A stretch of 5,098 nucleotides of DNA, from positions 1 to 5,098 of the forward strand of contig CAJUFV010000026.1 in assembly GCA_910585795.1 (NCBI GenBank), read 5' to 3'. Origin of the DNA: an uncultured Clostridia bacterium (lineage in GTDB: Bacteria; Bacillota; Clostridia; UBA1381). Shown one piece after another: positions 1-5,098 of this stretch. Position numbers and translations under genes: made by a program. Each line of letters opens with the position of its first letter. Within the stretch, counting starts at the first letter, position 1. The notes below the pieces were generated by a model. That model was not told where the DNA came from and did not search any database. It saw only the letters and a list, made by a program, of their open reading frames with translations.

Positions 1-29
1 AAAAGACATATTTTATTACTAAATAGTGG

Positions 30-59
30 TTGAAAAAACGATATAAGATGTGATATAAT
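30..59 (+). promoter_or_regulatory. Vegetative (sigma-A type) promoter with extended -10, for the exported toroid protein
   Basis: A -35 box TTGAAA at 30-35 and a perfect -10 box TATAAT at 54-59 are separated by 18 bases. A TG dinucleotide at 51-52 gives the extended -10 form TGnTATAAT. Transcription would begin near base 66, leaving a leader of about 35 bases before the ATG at 101. The match is seen directly; its use by the housekeeping sigma factor is inferred from the consensus. The promoter sits right before the gene, so the gene starts its own transcript rather than continuing one from the left. Confidence 0.8.
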
Positions 60-85
60 AATAAATTGATATAGATTAGTATTCA

Positions 86-92
86 GAAAGGG
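86..92 (+). promoter_or_regulatory. Ribosome binding site of the exported toroid protein
   Basis: The purine run GAAAGGG ends 8 bases before the ATG at 101. It is a moderate Shine-Dalgarno match at normal spacing. Together with the signal peptide that follows at once, it fixes the start at 101. Confidence 0.7.
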
Positions 93-100
93 TTTATATA

Positions 101-1669
101 ATGAAAAAACGGATTATAGCAGCTTTATGCGTTTTGATGTTAATACCTGTATTTGGTGTATATGTAGATGCCGAATATAAAGAAAGTGATTTAAAAAATG
201 CTGTAAATAAAGCGATAGCATGGAAAGATAAAAATGACAGTCCTCATTATAGCATAGGTACGAATAATTCAAATTTGTATATAACCGCTTTGCGGAGGAT
301 GGGTAAAAAGTATGAATATAACACATATTTGCTTGGACTTGACGGTGTTGCGGCGGGATATAATGAAGAAAATGACGCGTCTGACATGCAGAGAACCGCG
401 CTTGCGACACTTGCTTCAGGCGGAGAGCCGAGAAATGTTGGCGGCAGAGATTTGATTGCGGACAGCACATATTACAGAGATGCAGTGGCTCCTATTGATA
501 AGGAAGGTGTAAACGGCTATTCGTGGGCGCTTATAACCCTTGATTCAAAAGGATATGCCGTGCCTGATTGGGCATCGAAAAATAGAAACGATATAATTGT
601 GGGAATCCTTTCACATCAGAATACGGATGGGAGCTTTGATGACAGTATATATGCTACCGCTTCCGCCATAACGGCGCTTGCGCCTTATAGTGAGACAAGC
701 GGCGCGTATACTGTGACTCAGGTACAGACAGGAGAAACATTTGATATAAGTCCAAAACAGGCGGTGGATAAGGCACTGGATTATTTGTCGGCTGAACAGC
801 TTCGGGACGGTGACTGGGGAGAGCTGCGTTCAACTGCGATGGCTATTATTGCGTTAGATACTGTTGGTATAGATGCCGATGGTGACGACCGCTTTACAGC
901 AAATAAGGGAACGGCCCTTGAAGGACTTATGGCATATCAGGGAAAAAACGGTGGATTTTCCGCTAACGGGCATAATGCTGATGGTGAAGCGACATCACTT
1001 GCGCTATGCGCGCTGACAAGTCACTTGCGCAAGATGCAGGGAAAAGCTAGATTTTTTAATTTTAATGTTGAAGACAGTATAAGCTTGGCAGATGCCACGC
1101 CTACACCAAAGGCTACCGCTACGGTTAAGCCTAAGGCTACTAATAAACCATCGTCTAAAGCAACCTCAAAGCCGAAAACTACAGTAAAACCATCAACAAA
1201 ATCAACGTCAAAACCTTCGAATACATTAAAACCAGCAAAAACAACGACGCCTAAATCTGAGGCAGGTGAATTGTTGCCTACTATTACTCCGAGAGCTACA
1301 AGACGTCCGGCTCTTGTGGGACCGGTAGAGATACCGGGGCCTATGCAGTCATTTGAACCTATGGATGAATTACCGGAAAAGGGGAGTGGCTTGCAGAATA
1401 AAAAGAGCGTGGGTTCTCTAGTGGTTGTTGCTGTAACAATAATTATTTTACTTGTATTGTGCGGAGCGGCGGCAATATGGTATTTAAATAAGAAAGGAAA
1501 GCTGTCGGATAACAATATATTTAAAAAGCTGATTAATAAATTTGATAAAAAATCATCTGGTAAGCATTATAAAGCAAAACGACACAGAAAAACGGAAGAA
1601 TACCGGCACTATGAAGAACGCGAACGTTATAATCAGAGAAAAAAATATGATAAACGCCGAAAAAGATAA
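101..1669 (+). CDS. Exported, membrane-anchored protein with a prenyltransferase/squalene-oxidase-like alpha-toroid repeat domain
   Basis: The 522-residue product has five visible parts. Residues 1-24 are a signal peptide: a KKR start, a hydrophobic core and a VDA|E cleavage site. Residues 29 to about 318 are helical repeats of the alpha/alpha-toroid type, with recurring Q-x-x-[DN]-G-x-[FW] turns followed by T/S-A-x-A-I-x-A-L helices near 173-193, 233-252 and 280-305. Residues 332-402 are a Lys/Pro/Thr/Ser stalk. Residues 439-462 are one hydrophobic transmembrane helix. Residues 463-522 are a strongly basic tail with about 25 Lys/Arg. The positive-inside rule puts the repeat domain and stalk outside the membrane and the tail in the cytosol. 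The DxDD motif of squalene-hopene cyclases is absent; DADGDD at 258-263 looks like a loop between helices. A binding or surface role therefore seems likelier than terpene cyclisation, but ligand and function are unknown. The fold resembles that of transcobalamin-like and complement-like domains, so small-molecule or protein binding are both possible. The gene has its own promoter and terminator and no co-transcribed neighbour. Confidence 0.85.
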   Translation: MKKRIIAALCVLMLIPVFGVYVDAEYKESDLKNAVNKAIAWKDKNDSPHYSIGTNNSNLYITALRRMGKKYEYNTYLLGLDGVAAGYNEENDASDMQRTALATLASGGEPRNVGGRDLIADSTYYRDAVAPIDKEGVNGYSWALITLDSKGYAVPDWASKNRNDIIVGILSHQNTDGSFDDSIYATASAITALAPYSETSGAYTVTQVQTGETFDISPKQAVDKALDYLSAEQLRDGDWGELRSTAMAIIALDTVGIDADGDDRFTANKGTALEGLMAYQGKNGGFSANGHNADGEATSLALCALTSHLRKMQGKARFFNFNVEDSISLADATPTPKATATVKPKATNKPSSKATSKPKTTVKPSTKSTSKPSNTLKPAKTTTPKSEAGELLPTITPRATRRPALVGPVEIPGPMQSFEPMDELPEKGSGLQNKKSVGSLVVVAVTIIILLVLCGAAAIWYLNKKGKLSDNNIFKKLINKFDKKSSGKHYKAKRHRKTEEYRHYEERERYNQRKKYDKRRKR

Positions 1670-1717
1670 TAAATAAAAGAACGCAGACTGTCGTAAGGCT
1701 GATACTGTTAAGACCGT

Positions 1718-1757
1718 AAAAAGTGTTTAAGATAAATTTTATCCTAAACACTTTTTT
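1718..1757 (+). terminator. Rho-independent terminator of the exported toroid protein gene
   Basis: Arms at 1721-1735 and 1739-1753 pair with a single A-C mismatch (1730 against 1744) around a three-base loop. The right arm runs into six Ts at 1752-1757, and A1718-A1720 can pair with the first Ts beyond the arm. The hairpin starts about 50 bases after the stop codon. It is AT-rich with few G-C pairs, so the stem is long rather than strong. Confidence 0.8.
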
Positions 1758-1886
1758 GTTTCTAAATGTGCGCTTGCTCGCCAATTTTCAGTGAAAAATG
1801 AAACTATAGCTTAAAAAGACAGTTGAAAATAATGAATTTGTGTGATTAATAGTTTTGCTGGCTAATCGCGATTTATGTAGGACAAA

Positions 1887-2388
1887 ATGGATATTGAATT
1901 AAAAAATAACAGAGCTTCCTCGAGGAACACTTGTAACTCTTTTAAAAGATGGTTATTCCTTTAAAGCGAATTTTGAACGTAATGTGTATGACTAATGGCA
2001 AGAATTTGATGATTTTTTTTACGATAATTCCCATATTGCTGATGTTAACGGTTGTATGACAGTCTTAGAAGGGAAATCTATCGGCTTTGTTTCTTGGAAT
2101 CCGACTAACCTACCAGAAACAACAGAAAATGGATACGACCGTATTTTGATGAAATACAAAGGAAAAGGATATGGGAGACGACAGATGCAAGAGATGGTTC
2201 AGCGCATTATTGCGCAAGGAGCAAAAAAGATAGTTGTTTGGACAAATAAAATTTGTATTTTCGCGCGTCAGACCTATGAAAGCAAAGGCCTTCGGTTTAT
2301 AAAAAAGAGTGAAAAAACATTCTACGAATATGCAGGTCAAAGAATACATTATGAAATCACAGTAAATTTCAATTTGTCGAACATATAA
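1887..2388 (+). pseudogene. GNAT-family N-acetyltransferase, broken by a frameshift and an in-frame stop
   Basis: A GNAT acetyltransferase moves an acetyl group from acetyl-CoA to an amine. The acetyl-CoA loop is visible as KGKGYGRRQM near 2158-2187, a slight variant of the usual R/Q-x-x-G-x-G. FVSWNP lies upstream, and TYESKGLRFIKK and a C-terminal strand IHYEITV lie downstream. The frame used from 2056 continues upstream with protein-like sequence (WQEFDDFFYDN, and before it ELPRGTLVTLLKDGYSF) but meets a TAA at 1993-1995 and has no start codon before another TAA at 1900-1902. The ATG at 1887, with AGGA four bases upstream at 1879-1882, is one frame off. Dropping one A from the run of six at 1901-1906 joins them as MDIELKITELPRGT. 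Repairing both lesions gives about 166 residues, a usual length for a single-domain GNAT. The 110-codon open stretch from 2056 begins inside the fold and has no Shine-Dalgarno sequence, so I do not treat it as a gene. The substrate cannot be told. I am confident of the family and of the stop, less so of the exact site of the frameshift. Confidence 0.8.
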
Positions 2389-2416
2389 AAATTTAATACC
2401 ACCATTCGGAGCAATC

Positions 2417-2456
2417 AAAAAGCAAATTGTTTTTTATAAGAAACAATTTGCTTTTT
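2417..2456. terminator. Bidirectional terminator between the GNAT remnant and spoVT
   Basis: This is a perfect 16-bp inverted repeat: arms 2417-2432 and 2441-2456, eight-base loop, core GCAAATTG. Five As begin the left arm and five Ts end the right arm, so transcripts in either direction give a hairpin followed by U residues. It lies 28 bases after the GNAT stop on the plus strand and about 115 bases past the spoVT stop on the minus strand. No better hairpin follows spoVT more closely, so it probably serves both convergent units. Confidence 0.85.
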
Positions 2457-2569
2457 CAAATAATATAATTTTGACAATATAGTTTACTTTCTCAACAGTG
2501 TTGCCAATACAGCAGTCTGTTTTTATAATGAGATTTTTTAAATTTTCAGATAGCTAATTTCTTTATTTT

Positions 2570-3106
2570 TTAGCCTTCCATATGCTTTCCAAGAAAGCCT
2601 GCGGCAGATTCAGCCAGTTTTTCATCTACTTCTGACGGACTTTCGCCGTCTTTCATGATGAAAAGTACAGAACCGATTGTATCACCTTCTGAAACGATAG
2701 GAACTACAACGCCAGCGTTATACTTGTCAATGCCGTCAGCAACGGAAACCGGCTTGCCGTCCTTGTAGCTGACTACAAGCTTTTCATTCATAACATTTTC
2801 AAGCTCTGAGCTTACTGGTTTTTCCATAAGCTCTTTTTTAGGTAATCCTGAAACTGCTATTACACTGTCACGGTCTGTTATACATGCGCCGTGTCCGCTT
2901 GCTTTGGCAAGTGTTTCCACATAATTTGTAGCAAAATCACCAAGCTCACCAATTGGTGAATATTTTTTAAATATAACCTCGCCGTCTTTCTCTGTATAAA
3001 TTTCAAGCGGGTCTCCTTCACGGATTCTCATAGTACGGCGAATTTCCTTGGGAATAACAACTCGTCCCAAGTCATCTATTCTTCTTACAATACCAGTCGC
3101 TTTCAT
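2570..3106 (-). CDS. spoVT: Stage V sporulation protein T, AbrB-type transcription regulator
   Basis: The 178-residue product matches the SpoVT family in length and layout. Residues 1 to about 50 form the AbrB-type swapped-hairpin DNA-binding domain, with the family's characteristic start MKATGIVRRIDDLGRVVIPK, then EIRRTMRIREGDPLEIY. After a short linker around 51-57, residues to the end form a GAF-like ligand-sensing domain, including ITDRDSVIAVSG and the final helix ESAAGFLGKHME. In Bacillus SpoVT is a tetramer that acts in the forespore, raising or lowering genes of the sigma-G regulon, and it affects coat, cortex and germination properties. That role is known for the family and carried over here. 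The ATG at 3106 is set by the conserved N-terminus and a perfect AGGAGG eight bases upstream. The gene is on the same strand as glmS, but the glmS terminator and a sigma-G-like promoter lie between them, so it is transcribed on its own. No residue of the DNA-binding domain looks damaged. Confidence 0.96.
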   Translation of the reverse strand: MKATGIVRRIDDLGRVVIPKEIRRTMRIREGDPLEIYTEKDGEVIFKKYSPIGELGDFATNYVETLAKASGHGACITDRDSVIAVSGLPKKELMEKPVSSELENVMNEKLVVSYKDGKPVSVADGIDKYNAGVVVPIVSEGDTIGSVLFIMKDGESPSEVDEKLAESAAGFLGKHMEG

Positions 3107-3114
3107 AACAAATT

Positions 3115-3120
3115 CCTCCT
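3115..3120 (-). promoter_or_regulatory. Ribosome binding site of spoVT
   Basis: The minus strand reads AGGAGG, ending eight bases before the ATG. It is a full consensus match at ideal spacing and confirms the start codon. Confidence 0.9.
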
Positions 3121-3152
3121 GTATATAATTTTATAATTATTTGCTATGAACT

Positions 3153-3183
3153 TATTATGATTTTTTTTTTTGTGTATTATTCA
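3153..3183 (-). promoter_or_regulatory. Sigma-G-type forespore promoter of spoVT
   Basis: On the minus strand TGAATA (3178-3183) and CATAATA (3153-3159) are 18 bases apart. The Bacillus sigma-G consensus is about TGAATA, 17-18 bases, CATACTA, so this matches 6 of 6 and 6 of 7 positions. The start point would be near 3146, giving a leader of about 40 bases with the ribosome binding site inside. B. subtilis spoVT is known to be a sigma-G gene, which agrees. Eleven As fill most of the spacer (3161-3171). Sigma-F boxes overlap in pattern, and recognition by sigma-F as well cannot be excluded from sequence. Confidence 0.75.
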
Positions 3184-3209
3184 AAAATTTGCATAATTCT
3201 TGCTCAGGT

Positions 3210-3243
3210 AAAAAAAGGATATATCTTTTGCAGATATATCCTT
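3210..3243 (-). terminator. Rho-independent terminator of glmS
   Basis: Arms 3232-3243 and 3215-3226 form a perfect 12-bp stem with a five-base loop. On the minus strand the stem runs into seven Ts (3210-3216, the first two within the stem). It begins about 10 bases after the glmS stop codon and ends 26 bases before the spoVT -35 box, which separates the two genes' transcripts. Confidence 0.9.
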
Positions 3244-3253
3244 AAATGTTAAA

Positions 3254-5080
3254 TTATTCAACTGTAACAGATTTTGCAAGATTACGCGGCTTATCAATAT
3301 CGCATCCTTTCAATGAAGCGACATAGTAGCCGAATAACTGAAGCGGAATAACTGTAAGTGATGGAAGAAGCATATCGTGTGTTGATGGAATCTTTACAAT
3401 ATAATCAGCAACATCCTCCATATTTTCATGTTTTTCGGTTGTTACGCCCATAACAACTGCTCCACGCGCTTTTACTTCCTTTACATTGGAAACTGTTTTA
3501 TCAAAAAGCTCTTGACCGGTAGCAAGAGCTACGACAAGAGTACCGTCTTCTATAAGCGAGATAGTTCCGTGCTTTAATTCGCCTGCGGCATAGGCTTCGC
3601 TGTGTATATATGAAATTTCTTTTAATTTAAGAGAGCCTTCCATAGATACCGCGTAGTCAAGATTTCTTCCTATAAAGAATATTGAATGGCAGTTGAAAAA
3701 TTTTGAGGCTAGATATTGAACTTCTTCCTTGGACTCAAGAATTGCTGCTACTTTATCAGGCAGTGTTTCAATTTCAGAAATGAAATTTGCATATTCTCCT
3801 GAAGTAAGCATGCCAAGCTTTTCGGCCATATATGCGGCTATAAGATAAATTACGGCAAGCTGTGTACTGTAAGCCTTTGTTGTTGCGACTGCTATTTCGG
3901 GGCCAGCCCAGGTATAGATAACATCATCAGAAGCGTTTGCGATAGCACTGCCGACAACATTGACAATAGAAAGTATTCTGGCACCGTGATTTTTTGCTTC
4001 TTTAAGAGCAGCAAGCGTGTCAGCGGTTTCGCCTGACTGACTGATTACAATTACAAGGTCGTTGTTGTTTATAATCGGGTCACAGTAACGGAATTCTGAC
4101 GCAACCTGAACTTCGACAGGAATACGGCACATTTTTTCAATTACATATTTACCAACTACACCTACATGATAGGCGCTGCCGCAGGCTACTATATAAATTT
4201 TGTTTATATTCTTTATATCCTTTGTTGTTAGAGAAATGTCATCAAGAACAATTTTTCCATCTTTTATTCGGGGATTTATTGTATCGCGTATTGCTTTTGG
4301 CTGTTCCTCTATTTCTTTCATCATGAAATGCTCATAACCGCCTTTTTCAGCGGCGCTTATGTCCCAATCGACCGTGAATTTTTCTTTTTTTAGTTCTTCC
4401 TTGTCTTTGTTATATACCTTAACACTGTCTTTTTTCAAAACGACAACTTCATTATCCTCCAGATAATATATATCGCGGGTATGCTTTAGAATAGCTGTAA
4501 CATCAGAAGCTATAAAATTCTCGTTTGTACCAAGTCCTACAATCATAGGACTTGATTTTCTTACAGCGATAAATTGGTCCGGATATTCAGAACACAGAAC
4601 ACCCAGAGCATATGAACCTTCGACACGGTTTATAACCTTTATCATGGCATCCATGATATCTCCGCTGTAATAATATTCAAACAGGTGAGCTATAACCTCT
4701 GTATCTGTTTCTGAAATGAATTCAAATCCCTTGTCAGACAACTCTTTTTTGAGAGAAATATAGTTTTCAATAATACCGTTATGTACAACAGCAAATCTTC
4801 CGGACATTGAAAGATGGGGGTGAGAGTTTACATCCGATGGCTCTCCGTGAGTTGCCCATCTGGTATGTCCGATACCCATGGAGCCGCGAAGTCCTCCGCC
4901 GTTATCTGTTTTTTCAGAAAGAACGGCCAATCTTCCCTTTGCTTTTGCAACCTCTAAATTATAGTCATTAAAAACAGCGATACCAGCGCTGTCATAACCT
5001 CTGTATTCAAGCTTTGAAAGGCCGTCAAGAAGTATGGGAGCCGCCTGCTTTTCGCCGATGTAACCTACAATACCGCACAT
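3254..5080 (-). CDS. glmS: Glutamine--fructose-6-phosphate aminotransferase (isomerizing)
   Basis: GlmS is the cytosolic enzyme that converts fructose-6-phosphate and glutamine to glucosamine-6-phosphate and glutamate, the first committed step to UDP-N-acetylglucosamine and peptidoglycan. The 608 residues are full length. The N-terminal glutaminase domain (about 2-240) starts MCGIVGYIGE, so Met removal exposes the catalytic Cys. It carries GHTRWATHGEP (71-81), HNGIIENY (100-107) and ETDTEVIAHL (124-133), the glutamine-binding signatures. Two SIS sugar-phosphate domains follow. The first has ACGSAYHVG (299-307) and SQSGETADT (347-355). The second has the isomerase stretch SLKLKEISYIHSEAYAAGEL (483-502) then KHG, including K485, E488 and H504. 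The C-terminal tail PRNLAKSVTVE carries K603, the lysine that opens the sugar ring. All key residues known from E. coli GlmS are present. The ATG at 5080 is required by the N-terminal Cys and has TAAGGAGG ten bases upstream. In many Firmicutes glmS is controlled by a self-cleaving ribozyme in its leader; that region lies past the window edge. Confidence 0.98.
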   Translation of the reverse strand: MCGIVGYIGEKQAAPILLDGLSKLEYRGYDSAGIAVFNDYNLEVAKAKGRLAVLSEKTDNGGGLRGSMGIGHTRWATHGEPSDVNSHPHLSMSGRFAVVHNGIIENYISLKKELSDKGFEFISETDTEVIAHLFEYYYSGDIMDAMIKVINRVEGSYALGVLCSEYPDQFIAVRKSSPMIVGLGTNENFIASDVTAILKHTRDIYYLEDNEVVVLKKDSVKVYNKDKEELKKEKFTVDWDISAAEKGGYEHFMMKEIEEQPKAIRDTINPRIKDGKIVLDDISLTTKDIKNINKIYIVACGSAYHVGVVGKYVIEKMCRIPVEVQVASEFRYCDPIINNNDLVIVISQSGETADTLAALKEAKNHGARILSIVNVVGSAIANASDDVIYTWAGPEIAVATTKAYSTQLAVIYLIAAYMAEKLGMLTSGEYANFISEIETLPDKVAAILESKEEVQYLASKFFNCHSIFFIGRNLDYAVSMEGSLKLKEISYIHSEAYAAGELKHGTISLIEDGTLVVALATGQELFDKTVSNVKEVKARGAVVMGVTTEKHENMEDVADYIVKIPSTHDMLLPSLTVIPLQLFGYYVASLKGCDIDKPRNLAKSVTVE

Positions 5081-5090
5081 TGTATATTAT

Positions 5091-5098
5091 CCTCCTTA
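5091..5098 (-). promoter_or_regulatory. Ribosome binding site of glmS
   Basis: The minus strand reads TAAGGAGG, a full anti-Shine-Dalgarno match, ten bases before the ATG and at the very edge of the window. The promoter and any leader RNA structure lie outside. Confidence 0.88.

Noticed and set aside
114..470. Minus-strand open frames opposite the start of the toroid gene
   Set aside because: They are antisense shadows of a well-supported gene with a promoter, ribosome binding site and signal peptide on the plus strand.
1085..1310. Possible tandem DNA repeat in the stalk-coding region
   Set aside because: Short similar pieces such as AAGGCTAC recur, but no unit repeats with a constant period. 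The likeness follows from coding Lys, Pro, Thr and Ser.
1021..1515. Minus-strand open frame of 164 codons across the stalk-coding region
   Set aside because: It lies entirely inside the exported toroid protein gene, and its protein is a low-complexity Val/Gly/Phe/Asp shadow of the Lys/Pro/Thr stalk codons. No family features are seen.
1823..1850. TTGAAA and ATTAAT, 16 bases apart, as a promoter for the GNAT remnant
   Set aside because: The -10 candidate matches only 4 of 6 bases and such pairs occur by chance in AT-rich DNA. It is possible but not supported well enough to annotate.
1864..1873. Ten-base palindrome AATCGCGATT upstream of the GNAT remnant
   Set aside because: It is short, occurs once, and is not placed against a convincing promoter, so there is no basis for calling it an operator.
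2056..2388. A 110-codon stretch starting at an ATG, as an intact small acetyltransferase
   Set aside because: The ATG falls inside the GNAT fold, there is no Shine-Dalgarno sequence before it, and the same frame continues upstream with GNAT-like protein through a stop codon. It is better described as part of a pseudogene.
2471..2476. Perfect TTGACA -35 box on the plus strand
   Set aside because: No -10-like hexamer lies 16-18 bases downstream, and no plus-strand gene follows.
2493..2503. Inverted repeat CAACAGTGTTG between the terminator and spoVT
   Set aside because: Its five-base arms around a single base cannot form a hairpin, and nothing around it suggests an operator or recombination site.

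Overview
The window looks like chromosome of a low-GC, endospore-forming Firmicute, most likely a member of the Clostridia. The basis is AT-rich intergenic DNA, strong AGGAGG-type ribosome binding sites, hairpin-plus-T-tract terminators and a full-length spoVT sporulation regulator. Nothing in the sequence fixes the genus.

Layout, left to right. (1) Bases 30-1757 hold one self-contained plus-strand transcription unit: an extended -10 promoter, a ribosome binding site, a 522-codon gene for an exported protein, and a terminator. The protein has a signal peptide, an alpha/alpha-toroid (prenyltransferase/squalene-oxidase-like) repeat domain, a Lys/Pro/Thr/Ser stalk, one transmembrane helix and a very basic tail. 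(2) Bases 1758-1886 show no gene. (3) Bases 1887-2388 are the remains of a GNAT-family acetyltransferase, broken by one apparent frameshift and one in-frame stop; only its C-terminal two thirds remain open. (4) A perfect 16-bp inverted repeat at 2417-2456 separates the remnant from the convergent genes to its right. Bases 2457-2569 show nothing further that I can support. (5) spoVT is on the minus strand (2570-3106), preceded by what reads as a sigma-G promoter. (6) glmS is on the minus strand (3254-5080), with its own terminator at 3210-3243. Only 18 bases of its leader are in the window.

How the genes relate: glmS makes glucosamine-6-phosphate, the entry point to peptidoglycan precursors. 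spoVT is a forespore regulator. They lie in the same direction but are separated by a terminator and a new promoter, so I read them as two independent units. The exported toroid protein also appears to be monocistronic. I found no multi-gene novel system here. The points most worth a second look are the architecture of the exported toroid protein, the sigma-G-like promoter with an 11-base A/T homopolymer inside its spacer, and the freshly decayed acetyltransferase gene.
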